Shown piece by piece: positions 25,069 to 36,384 of a DNA stretch of 64,000 bases. Below the pieces are notes generated by a model that had not been told where the DNA came from, did not search any database, and was given only the letters and a program-made list of their open reading frames with translations. The stretch comes from Balanoglossus misakiensis (lineage: Eukaryota; Hemichordata): positions 12,586,001 through 12,650,000 of the forward strand of contig CM082578.2 in assembly GCA_040954595.2 (NCBI GenBank), read 5' to 3'. The translations under genes were made by a program, and so were the position numbers. The stretch's first letter is position 1. Each line of letters begins with the position of its first letter.

Positions 25069-26293
25069 CCTAAAATGATGACTCTGTCCAAATATACATG
25101 TACTTGCCCAAAGCAGTGATGGTTGAATTACTTATTTTGTTGATTTTGTAGAAAGTGATGTCAAGACTTCAAAATAAATGTTGCATCATTGAATTACTGT
25201 CCGAGTTTTGAATCTGTGTTTTAGTAACAGACTGCAAGCATTATATGAATGTGAGAATGATAGTGAACATGTATAACCCATGCTACTTTGCTAGTTCACA
25301 TCCATGTCGACATTATTCACGGTATTGGCCCTTCCTTTGTCTTCCATTGATGAATGCTTCCGGCTTGTATCTCTAAATAAAGTTTTAAAAGAAACCAAAG
25401 AAAGTGACGTTTCTCTTGATTTTATTGCATATAGCTTTCATGATTTAATCAGAAAAACCTGGAAGATGATGTGTAAAAATTAAATTGTGCGATTGCAGAT
25501 TATTAATTTATTGCAGAGTATTATTTTTTCAATAATTTTGGAAGATTAAATTACTTGTGTACTCTTTGATTGTAAAAATGTGGCAAAATTACCGAACTTG
25601 ATCACATTTTCTGACGAAGCCATTCGACGCAGCCTGCCAAGGATTATGATTGGTCCAGCTGCTATGGAGCGTACGTCTCCACATCACTGCTTATACAGTG
25701 ACAATGTACTTGGGGTGTAAGCACTGCACTGTCACTCCGAGACTGCAAGTTCGTGTACTTGAATGTCAGATTCAGTATTCGAACTCAGAGTATGCATTTG
25801 GAGGCGCTCTTACAAACCTCAAATGACAACACGTATATGGAATAGAACGGGAAAATCACAAAGCTACACATACAGAGTAGAAGAGAAAATTCCATTTGTG
25901 CGTGGCAAGATTTGGCTTGGATTTGGTCAAATGCTATCCCCCCCCCCCCCCATTTTCATGGCCACTATGACCTTTCCAGGAAGACACATGTTCCTTCTGA
26001 TTCTGACCAAGTTGTCGATCAGCGAAATAACCAACCTTTGACCCCCTGCCAATTGTAATACCCTTACTTTAGCCAACAGTTTCACTTCTTAGCAAACAAA
26101 CACAACACATCACAGACAGTACATGTGAGATACAGTGCATGAAACATCCAATATATGTACTAGTCTCTTCGGACAAGTACAGGAATGCCGAGCAACAACA
26201 ACAGCGGGTCTTAACTCTTATTCCCAGAGCTGTCATAAGCATGCAAAAGCCTTCATGTCACATCCCAAAGAATATGATATTCTGGCTTGGCCT
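25069..26293. other. PUS7 3' region and tail-to-tail intergenic interval
   Basis: AATAAA signals for PUS7 occur at 25173-25178 (about 105 bp after the stop) and near 25374-25380. A C10 tract lies near 25940. The remainder includes the likely 3' UTR of the convergent SLC37-like gene. No additional gene was recognised on either strand. Confidence 0.55.
25173..25178 (+). promoter_or_regulatory. Polyadenylation signal AATAAA (PUS7)
   Basis: This is the first canonical AATAAA after the PUS7 stop codon at 25066-25068. A second lies about 200 bp further on, so alternative 3' ends are possible. Confidence 0.6.
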
Positions 26294-29200
26294 TCATATT
26301 TGTATATTGCTTGTTGTAATGGCGTGTCTCCGTCGGACCAACTGAGCCTTCAATAGCGCCATCGCTCCCAAGGTCGACATCATGATCATGAAATGGAACA
26401 TGGAAGTCCACTCGTAATTGTCCGCTAGATATCCAATCACTGGGCCTTGCAGAATCGTGCCTAGACTTCCAAATCCTGAAATGAAACAGTTGATATGGTT
26501 GATAACGATAATGACCATGTCAACAGACACTGAGTAAACCATCTCCCAAATGACCAAGAATAACCGTTAACAGTTATGTTGCTAGGGGCAACATCTTATA
26601 ATAACATACACACCACCCTCATTATAATCAATACTTTGTTTTATAAAGGTTCTCCATGGCAACCACAAGCTTCATTATAAGTCCAAAAAATTTAAACTAC
26701 CGGTACATTCAATTTGTTAACTCCAACGTGCATGATTCAACTAGCAATGATCTTTGCTTATGCGTGCAAAACGTGGCAGAAATCAAAGTCGCAACCTCTG
26801 TAGTCAAACCTCAAAAAATTCATCAATCACACTCACCATTGATGAATCCAGACAGTGAGGCCTGCATATTCCGACCCGTCATCTCGCCCATTTCCAACGG
26901 GAGGGTGGCGGACAGAATGGGGTCGGGACCGCAGTTGAATGTGCCACACATGATCATGCACAGAATATTAAAAGTCATTCCCAGTTCACTGGTCAACAGG
27001 AAGAGAACCAATCCAACCGTGCTCAGTATGACGCAGATGGCACTGCCGAGTACAGCTTGCCCTTGGAGCTGTCTGCAAGAAATGCAAAACTGTCATGGAT
27101 AATGCAAGTAGGGGAAAAATGCAGTATCCACATACAAAATCATTCCTCTGCAAGCAGCTTTATTAGGGAAGTTGTGGAGCATGTCTTCATTTTCATTCTT
27201 TGGTCTAGTCTTACCATAGTTATCACAGATGAGTGTGTCCTATTCAAACTACATTGTAGATTTTACCTGTCAATGACATAACCAATGATGGCACTACCAG
27301 CAACACCTCCCATTTCGAAGGATATTGATAACATCCCAGCCTCAGACTTCTCGTATCCAATCTACAAAGACAAGTAAAAAAAATCAGTAATTCTGGATAA
27401 AATACAAATGGTAGGTAGGTGACCAACTAAACAAGTAATTTCTTCATGCAAGAACTGAATCAATACTAAAATGCTTAACTGGATAACACTCACTGCTTGG
27501 TGGAGATACATTGGTAGCCACATATACATGCAATAGCGCACAATTTTCACACAAAACGTTGCTATGGAAATTTCTGGCAGCATCCTACGGGGCAAAGAAC
27601 AGATGTGATTTCAGTGAATATTCAAAAATAAAAAATCGATTCATGGATTAAATGATCATTTCCTGAACCGATGATCTAATGAGTGGTAGACAAGACAGTA
27701 AATTGGAAAATAATTTCAACTCAAAACAGGTAAGAAGGCACACTAATAATCATAGTCTTGAAAGATTTTTCAGATGGCTGTATCCTAATATGCTATATTT
27801 GTCTGTTTGTTTAACTATTATACTCACGGTATTTTCCATAATTGTAGCCACTGCATTGAATGGTCAGAACTATGGACAGGTTTTGAAGAGTGAGCCCCAT
27901 TGGCTAAGTCTGTTTAAAGAAAGAACAAAAGTTGTGCATAATATCACGGCACAGGGCATAAGTTTGCAACTCACTGCACTATACACAACTGTGACCTTCC
28001 CATCCTGATACTAACAAGACAAAAAAACATTTATTTACCTTCACAGGAAGTGCTATTTCTGACTTCCTCTGGAGTAAGCAAGAAGAGAAACACCAACACC
28101 CCGATAATGCTCTAACAGAAGTGAACAAAAAACAGGCAGACATTTTGATTGTGGGATGACACTTAACTGTTAGAACTATACAATGAATAACGGTGACAAA
28201 AACTCTGACGTTTAAGAATGTGTGTTACTGCATTGGAAAGAGGTGGAGAGATATCCTTACCACAATGAACGATGGAAGAGTAAAAGTTGATCTCCATCCA
28301 AAGTTCGATTGTAAATAAACCTGTAGAAAGAAAAGATCAGAGTGCAAATCTGAATGTTTCTTTTACTCTCTTTGGACCAACAGCAATTTTGACATCTATC
28401 AGTGTGCTGATTTGTCATGGGGCGTTTGTAAGCATTTCACCCATTAGCACATTTACAACTAACCCCACAGCCTTGCCTTTACCCAGGTGAGTATAACTCT
28501 TCCTATCAGATACTTACAGGTGCTGGTGATAAACTTCAGTGTAAAGTGGAATATTCAAGTCTAAATTTTATTTTATTTTATTTTATTTTATTTAATTAAA
28601 TTTACATGGTTCATTACCTACCGCAAGACCAGTTCCAGCAACACCACCAGCAAACACACAGGTCCCCCAAATACCAAATATTGCATTTCTCTGATCTCTA
28701 TACCAGTGTCCAAGTCCTTTCACACAGTTGGGCCATGCCTGCGACTGATGTTGGTAAAAGAAATGGAAAAAACTCTAACAATTTGTATTCTAAGAGAGAT
28801 GATTCTCCTTATATGCATGTATTTTACAGTGGGTGGTATCCATCTTTGCGGACTTCCTTCTTTCACCTCAAAGTCTTAGAAAATAATAAACTACCTTTGA
28901 AGCATATTTTATGTCAAGTACATTATTGGTTTGTGAGAAGGGATGATGTTTTTGTTAGTGATACAGAAAAGACAGAGATGTTTGTTTACCTGGGCACAGC
29001 CGTTCACAAATAGACAGAACGCAAACGCTGAAAATACTGACCAATTGCCAAAAGTGACCTGCGAATTGAAAGAAATCAACATTAGACAGAAACTATAATT
29101 TCAATGTAGATAGATATACTGATTGCAACCGCACACAGCATACATGTACAATGAACGTAGCTCATGAATTGATGTGATCTCACTGTGGGATGAATCTCCA

Positions 29201-30998
29201 TTGATATTTTGATAGACCAAGACCTTGCTGTTAAAACAGAGACTGCTTTCAGACGACAGACACTGCAAACTCACCATGGAAGCAGCTGATATCAACAGAC
29301 AGGCAGAGAGAGTATGTCTAGCACCATAGTGGTCTCCTAGTGAACCTAGAAATACCTGCAATGAAACAAATTTAAGATTTTACTGAGGAGACAGTTGTGC
29401 ATAAAAGCACTTGTATCTTGTTCAGCTTCTGACACTGAGTGTTTCAAGGCCCAGTCTTCAATCTGTTGTCATAGCTTTTAACATTCTGCCATTATTGTTG
29501 ACAGAAGGTTCTTATTAAAGTCAGATACACACACACACAGTATTTGACACATTTGAAGGAATTCAGCATACCTGAAATGTTGCATAGGGTAGTAACAATG
29601 CTGTGTCTAGCCATCCCAGTTCGGTTTTACTGAATGAAAACTCTGATGCTAGATCTGACTTTATCTGAAAATGACACAACAAGAAACAAGAGAGTTACAA
29701 GCTACATGTATGTAACTTTTGCTTCTAAAAAGTGCTTGATTTAGGAAAAATGTCATGCAATAATAAAATGGTTGGGAGTTGAGATAGTCTAAGATTGATT
29801 GTCAGGTAAAAATAATTGTGCAGCCTGATTGGAGGATGAGACATCCTATGACTGTCACCTGACAGAACCCAACCAATTGGAGGCTGAGGATATTTCCTAT
29901 GAGTTAGGCCTGGTCTATCCTACATGTGTATAAAGTATGTGGTACTTACCACTCCCAACGGTTTTCGGAGAAGATACGTGGATGCATACGCTGTCCATGT
30001 CAGTACAAAGATGATAATTTTCCATCGAAGTGATTTCACCAACATCCTGTTAATGTAAAGGACAATATGCCAGAAAAAAGCACCATTACTACATATGTGA
30101 ATGATTTGTCACCAAATGTTTAATAACCTTTATGCAAACTGGCAGATGTGCATACAATGTATTACATATTATAGTTTGTACATCAGTATGCAAGGAGTGA
30201 TGGTACATATACATGCAAGTGCATAGAATGGATTAATTCATTTGAAGAAAATCTATACTGGTCAGTGACTCAATTAAAAGCTTAAAACATTGCACTCCCA
30301 CAATGCAAACCAGATCAATACTGGTGACAACATTTCAAGCCAAACGCTTCATAGTATCAGTTCCATGCATATTTACAGTGTAAATTTTTCCATCACTGGG
30401 ATCCAGCTATCGACAGCTGTGCATAATAGAGGAGATTACGATTTCCACAGAGTTTTCTAAAATGACCTAGATTCACAGTCTTTGCCTAAGAACTGAAAGG
30501 TATACTACATGTATGTAATTATGGTATAATACACAATATGCACACTCTTTTAAGAATGCAGGCACTTTTTTGTTTTGTTTGTTTTGTCTGAGTCTGTCCA
30601 TGCATGGCTAAAAGCACAGAGAAAATATTCAAAATGTTTTACATATTGAGTGCATGCATCTTTCATGACCTTGGCAACACACCAAAAATCTACTGCAGTA
30701 CCGGCCCTGTTTAAACCAAGCAATTGGTCAAATTCTCACACCAAAACACCTACATCATTTCTCCATATCCATGAAAATAATCTAAATTCAAAACATTCAT
30801 AAATGTATACTCTCCAGTGGGACAGTTTGTAATTGTAACATCAAACCACTCACCCTCGGGTTTGATTGAGGCGTCGCTCGCCCCAACAACCAGACTGAAC
30901 AGTGGCTAAACCAATCTAATCAATGGAACTCGCCCCAGATGACTGACCAACTCAGTTTTTACAATGCCTTACCCATTTGCTTTCTCTTGGTCGTCCAT
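26294..30998 (-). CDS. SLC37-like sugar-phosphate/phosphate exchanger (MFS), complete
   Basis: Thirteen exons close in phase: 30973-30998, 29950-30046, 29572-29664, 29275-29355, 28990-29058, 28622-28744, 28261-28320, 28039-28111, 27828-27909, 27494-27584, 27267-27361, 26837-27072 and 26294-26475. They encode 435 residues. The start MDDQEKANG is a short cytoplasmic tail. TM1 leads to YLLRKPLGV, the first-loop RKP motif of the organophosphate antiporter group. GSLGDHYGAR is the MFS loop 2-3 motif. Exon 9 (82 nt) encodes the hydrophilic central loop ending QWLQLWKIP, after which MWLPMYL starts the second six-helix bundle. GPDPILSATLPLEMG and FGSLGTILQGPVIGYLAD are typical SLC37/GlpT helices. SLC37 proteins exchange glucose-6-phosphate or glycerol-3-phosphate for phosphate, often in the ER membrane. 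Substrate and location here are inferred. The acceptor of exon 6 is ambiguous by 6 bp (28744 or 28738). Confidence 0.88.
28566..28593. repeat. (TTTTA)n pentanucleotide repeat in SLC37-like intron 6
   Basis: A short AT-only repeat (tttattttattttatttta) about 28 bp beyond the exon 6 donor on the minus strand. It matters only as a possible length polymorphism. Confidence 0.85.
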
Positions 30999-32138
30999 CT
31001 ACAGTAGGAGTGATGCAATTTGCAGCCGGCAATTAAACTGTGACTTGAATACTAACACAAAGATCTCCCCCGACACACTGCTCATTATTCATAACGTACG
31101 GCTCATGTATGCACAGATTGTACCACACATTTTTAACGTTTAATCCTGCACATTACAGCTGTTGTGTTAGTGCACAAAAACAGAGACATCACCAACCCAT
31201 GTTATTTTTTTTAAATATAGAGTAAAACAATTTTAAAACTCAAACAAAAAAGGTGATTCCATTGATCATACAAGAATAAAAACAACTGCTTTCATGCAAT
31301 TAACATTAGGAAAAACATTTCGCCGTTAAAATGGTAAAATTGCATACTTTCCATTTCCTTCAGCTCCCCCACCCCTAATATCAAATGTAAAACTTGGTGG
31401 TTAGGAACTCTCCAAGAATACCCCTATGTATCTTGGCAGTACAATGTACTTGCTTGGGTACTTACACATAACTCAAGTTTTTTTTCTCCAAATTTGAGGC
31501 CTCTAAGACTTAATCCAAGCTTTTTCCAAGTCCATGGGCCTTTGCTGGATTTTGCTGTTCTCGCTTGTGCTGTTGCCCCCTCCAGCAAAGGGGAAAGATG
31601 TACAGTATTTTAATCAGATTGACATCTCACAAAAATGGTACTGCTTCAAAATATTTGTTGCTCGTGAACTTTTACCTCAAGAAAACATGGCGAAACCTGC
31701 ATTTTCACATCTCAAAAAAACTGCCATTGAAAAGTGGAGTCTCAGTGAGAGTGGGTGTGCGCTCCCCCGGGGTACTACTTCAATACTTCTGGGAGTGTAA
31801 CCCCCGGTCCGCCTCCTCGAATAAAACTGTCTTTCTTTCGGAGAAAAACGTAGGATAGATACAAGGCTAGCCCTCTGAGGGTAGTGTCATATAAATCAGG
31901 CTACATCATATAAATCATGCCCTACGTCATACTTACCATAGTGATACGATGGAATACATTATGTTAATAAAATATTCCAGGGTGGACGACGATGACCTAC
32001 AGGCTATATTATGAATGTCACTGCACTCACGTGAACTCACCATAAATGTTATTTTAAACACGCGTGTGTGTCTAAGCTTCAATTAAACAATACCTTAGAA
32101 TCTGCATACAGTAGAAATCGGGGCTTCATAGGGTGCGC

Positions 32139-32152
32139 GTTGCCATAGTAAT
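32139..32152 (+). promoter_or_regulatory. Near-consensus RFX X-box
   Basis: GTTGCCATAGTAAT matches 13 of 14 positions of the X-box consensus GTHNYYATRRNAAC; the last base is T instead of C. It lies about 1.1 kb upstream of the SLC37-like gene and 2.5 kb upstream of the ASB-like gene. Confidence 0.3.
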
Positions 32153-32595
32153 AACAACAATTGTCCAGGACGTTGGAAGACAACCGCTAAGTGCAATGTG
32201 TACATAGATCATTGTGACCTCTTTTTTAAACTTCCGGGTCAATTTCTCTTATTTCACACAAAACGAGCTGAGGATCTGATCTGGATGGAGGATGGATGCC
32301 TACCTCAATACGCTCGCAATATCGAAGGCAGTTTTGGTAGGTTTAAACCACTTACATCACGTGTACTTATAAATATGCCTGTGACCCGTTGGACATCACT
32401 TACTCTTTTGACCTAGGTATCCGTATTAAAATTAAACGTAATTTTGTAGGTCAACTCAACATATGACATTGAAATTTGATAATTGACGGTGTGTGTGACA
32501 AGATTGGCACGCACTCCACGAGGGGACATCCGCTCAAATATGCAGTTGTGCATATGGAGTCGCAAGATCGGGAATGAAGATGTTGCACATTGCAG

Positions 32596-32662
32596 TGATG
32601 ATGATGATGATGATGATGATGATTGATGAGATGATGATGATGATTGATGAGATGATGATGAT

Positions 32663-32700
<38 letters not shown>

Positions 32701-32757
32701 GATGAGATGATGATGATTGATGATGATGATGATGATGATTGATGAGATGATGATGAT

Positions 32758-32798
<41 letters not shown>

Positions 32799-32815
32799 GA
32801 TGAGATGATGATGAT

Positions 32816-32848
<33 letters not shown>

Positions 32849-32912
32849 CGACGACGACGACGACGATGATGACGACGACGATGATGATGATGATGATCAT
32901 CATCATCATCAC
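32596..32912. repeat. Long compound (GAT)n repeat with ATTGATGAG interruptions
   Basis: About 315 bp of GAT repeats are interrupted periodically by attgatgagatgatgatg blocks, then by a GAC/GACGAC stretch, and end with a switch to CATCATCATC. The interruptions form a higher-order pattern with period near 60 bp. The poly-His, poly-Ser and poly-Met/Ile open frames over it are artefacts. Confidence 0.95.
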
Positions 32913-33536
32913 ATGTACACATGATCAGCATCATCAGCAATCAACACCATCATCAAATACTGTATTACTCAGTCACAAGCACTTGGAGCAGTAGGATACT
33001 GATTTCAAAGTCTTTTGTAACATTCCAAACTGACATTAGAGCCAGACCCACAGTCACCCAACATAAATAGGTTGCGAGAGAATTAACATCTCAGTTCTTT
33101 TGATGCAAACATGTAACACTTTGTTTGGCTGGTTTTGTGCTTTTCTTATGAATTGAGAAACTAGTCACATCCAAAAGCCCATGCTTTTTGAGTAATCGCT
33201 GGCAGAAGCTGTGATTTGTTTTACATTATATTAATAGCAGAATAATTTAAGCCTATGAAATAACCAGATTTACTGCCACAAAATAAAACAACCACATTTC
33301 AAACCACCCTTCAGTGTACATGACATAAAAAAGCATTAGTAATAAATTAATTTCCTGCATTGTCGAGTTGTTTCGTTTGTCAATTATCTTCTTGTCTTTG
33401 TTCCAGAATGATTTTAATACAGTAACTGTAGGTATCTAGACTGAACGCACTCATAGTTATATATATCCACTGTCCTACTCACTGCCTCAGCATGGTTACT
33501 TGACCGCGACCAAGGCAACAGATCGCTCACTGATCT

Positions 33537-33550
33537 GTTGCTATGGCAAC
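33537..33550 (+). promoter_or_regulatory. RFX X-box, 14/14 match, overlapping a hairpin
   Basis: GTTGCTATGGCAAC is the reverse complement of GTTGCCATAGCAAC, which fits GTHNYYATRRNAAC at all positions. RFX factors bind this motif and often drive ciliary genes in animals. The first four bases also belong to a perfect 9-bp inverted repeat, CAACAGATC (33516-33524) and GATCTGTTG (33532-33540). It lies about 1.1 kb upstream of the ASB-like ATG. Confidence 0.5.
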
Positions 33551-34660
33551 ACTACCAAGTATAGCAGACTGGAATCTCTGTGAGGTCTTCATTTATTTCA
33601 GTGCAGTATTGTGCTGGTCACAATGATTTCTAGGGTGCGAGAATACATTGCTGATGGAGCGATTTTCAATGACGTCTGTATATACAGCCTACAAAGTGAC
33701 GTACCCTATGATTCTCGCGGCTCTTTATTTTGGAGTAGATCTCAGTTACTTCTGGATTATAAGCCGTGACTGTGTAATCAACCAACGCTTTATACCGTAG
33801 TACTGGCCAGCATGCAGTGAGAGCCTAGTTACCAGATGCTGTGCATCGCCATATTGTACCGTTAACAGAACAATTCAGTGTGCCCTCTGACAAATACAAT
33901 TTTAGAAAATTGCACTTGTTTTATTTTTATTTACAAATTTCTGTAGAAGAATTTTGATCAGTGATGTGTTGTATTGTCTTGCTGGGCAGTGCTTTCACAC
34001 AATGTGTGTTACCGCAAGAAGACTTTTGAGTCAAATTGATTATAATTGGTATAATATTGTATAACGTAAAATTTCAAATGTGCAGAACCTAAAGATTCCG
34101 GTTAGCTACTTTACCTACGCACCATTTGCACTATCTACAGTGTGCTACCTTGCGTCTGTAGAAAACTGCAGCAGTCTCCACATCTTTTTTTTTTCTCATT
34201 CTGATATATACATGTTGTAGAAAGGCCTTCTAATGAATTAATGAAAAAAATTGCTCCTGTTGTAGAATTTCAATCAAAAGGGGGGATATTAGAATATTTC
34301 CTGTTGCAAATCCTATATCCTGAGACATATTCATGCCTCCCGTTTCATTCCCCCAAACTTGTCTGAATTTGATAATCAGAGTATCCCCATAGGCTGTCGG
34401 GAATCCTGAAAGTGTTAATGTCTATATTGTGTAATATTAACAATGCCCTGGATCCAGGTTTCTCTTCTTTTTCCTTCTCGATAATAAACATGTTTTGTTG
34501 TTTTCCATTCCCAAGAGATGAAACCTTAACTAGACTCCGGGGGATCTCTGGTGTCGTCTTAAACGTCGGTTCAACTCTCCAGATGCACCACTGCAGCCGT
34601 CGGATAGCTGTCGCACAAATATGAGCGTCTGGATGATTGGTGGTAGACGTCAACTCCAAA

Positions 34661-36384
34661 ATGGGCATCAAGCACTCCATATCGTGGTTTGAATGGAAGC
34701 CCTCGCAGAGGGGCAAGTCCTCCAGCGACTACCTGCACAAGATTTCTCCCAAGTACAACCACAACTGGACGGAATTGCACTACGCCGCCAGCCAGGGCAG
34801 TCTCCCGAGGCTGAAGGAAGTCTTGCAATCCCAAGGTTGGTTGGTTAATCAGCATGTGACTATAGTATCATGCGTTTTATTTTGGACCGACCACTTCACA
34901 GTTATAAAGATAACAGATAATGCTTGCTTGAAATTCACTCAAAATTCGTTTTGGACAAATCGTGTGCACCAACTAGTCCTTCAGCTCCCAGTTGCTAGTA
35001 ACCATAGTAACCATGTTCTGCTTATAAAAAGGTAATTGCTTTTATGTGCAACACTTGTATGGCCTGCCCATCATATTGCTTCATGTTTACACAATTTAGC
35101 AAATTAATAAACATCTGTATTTTAGTACATTTTCATTGCGTTGTTTTCAGGAACGAGTGACATTGATAAGAAAGATTACTACGGGAAGACGCCTTTGTAC
35201 TGGGCTGCATACAAGGGCCATGCTGACTGCATAGAGGAGTTACTTCAACATGGTGCTGAAGTCAACAGTCAGTGTAAACATGGGTCGACACCACTACACA
35301 CTGTGGCAGGACTCTACCCACACTGTACTTTACTTCTAATCAAAGTAAGTGACTCGGATACATGCGTGAGGGGGAGGAACTATGAATCCAGAAACTGTTG
35401 GCTACAGAATCACCCCAAAATTGATCAAATAAATTGATGATTATGTTTTCATCTTTCAATTTCTGACAGAAAGGAGCTGATGTAGACATAGAGGACAAGT
35501 GGGGAGTGACTCCCATGTATATAGCTGCCTGTAACGGACAAGTGGAGTGTATAAACTTACTGGTTTTAGCCGGGGCCAACTTCACCTACAGAAATAAGGT
35601 AGAGTTGAATGAACTGATTGCTTCAGGGGAGGGGGGGATTGGAATCAGGGGACGTCGTACTCTGAGTAATTCTTGCCTTTGGAGCCCCAAGGGATCTCAG
35701 ATTTTAATACCGGTAACTCTGAAATGAGGGGCTATTGAGAAGCCCATTGTAACACCTTGTTAAATGACTGGTATTACACAAGTGATGATTACACTACAAT
35801 TACAGAATGTAACACTTCATATAGCATTTCGTAGAAGCAATAGACAATGTGTTTATATATATATACGTATGTATTGGCCATGTGCCTTGGCTGTTCGAAC
35901 AGAAAATGCAAACTGCCGCGATGAAAAACAAACTCAAAACTACTCTATAACCAGAACTGCACATAACACGCTGGGTGATAAAGACAGGTGTGTTTATCAT
36001 TGATGACAAATTCTTTAAATAAGGAAGTACAGGCATAAATCACTTGTTACGAAGAATGCTGAAAACCTGTGAAGGATCATACAAAAAAATTCCTGTAAAA
36101 TGGAAACCTACACACTTGATTGCACTGTAACTCATCATTCTCCCATTTCTTTCCTCTTTTCATTTTCTTAGAAAACGGGATTTCTTCCAAAGCTGTTAAC
36201 CGAGCACAAGGAGTGCCTGAACTGGCTGAGGACCCAGTCGCAAACGCCACGCTCCCTCAAGGAGCTGTGTCGAAAGGTGGTCCGCAAAAGCCTTGGCCAC
36301 AAACACTTAGACGCTGTTACAGACTTTGATATTCCCAGTTCATTACACGCCTACATACTTTTGGAAGAACTGAAAATTCCATGA
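34661..36384 (+). CDS. Ankyrin-repeat and SOCS-box (ASB-like) protein, complete
   Basis: Four exons close in phase: 34661-34835, 35151-35344, 35470-35598 and 36172-36384. They encode 236 residues. The ATG at 34661 has a good context (caaaATGG); the 8 in-frame codons upstream have no ATG. Four ankyrin repeats follow a basic N-terminus: NWTELHYAASQGSL, GKTPLYWAAYKGHADCIEEL, GSTPLHTVAGLYP and GVTPMYIAACNGQVECINLL (about residues 35-165). The C-terminal 45 residues form a SOCS box. SLKELCRKVV fits the elongin B/C-binding BC box, and DIPSSLHAYILLEEL lies where the cullin-5 box sits, though the LPxP core is weak. ASB proteins are substrate receptors of cullin-5 ubiquitin ligases. The target is unknown. 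It is shorter than most ASB proteins. MGIKHS fits a minimal N-myristoylation pattern. X-box motifs flank the first exon. Confidence 0.88.
34998..35011 (+). promoter_or_regulatory. RFX X-box, 14/14 match, in ASB-like intron 1
   Basis: GTAACCATAGTAAC fits GTHNYYATRRNAAC at every position. The preceding bases gttgctagtaac form an additional overlapping half-site pair without spacer. It lies about 160 bp after exon 1 of the ASB-like gene. Confidence 0.4.

Larger units (their letters stand above)
30999..34660. other. Head-to-head intergenic region between SLC37-like and ASB-like genes
   Basis: This region holds the presumed promoters of both divergent genes, a long GAT repeat (32596-32912) and X-box motifs at 33537 and 32139 (separate entries). 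The open frames at 31534-31858 and 32198-32416 show no family resemblance and no splice context. No further gene was recognised. Confidence 0.6.

Noticed and set aside
28606-29013. 135-codon plus-strand open frame
   Set aside because: It overlaps SLC37-like exons 5 and 6 on the other strand and has no own similarity.
32413-32940. Poly-His/poly-Ser minus-strand open frames
   Set aside because: Artefacts of the GAT repeat.
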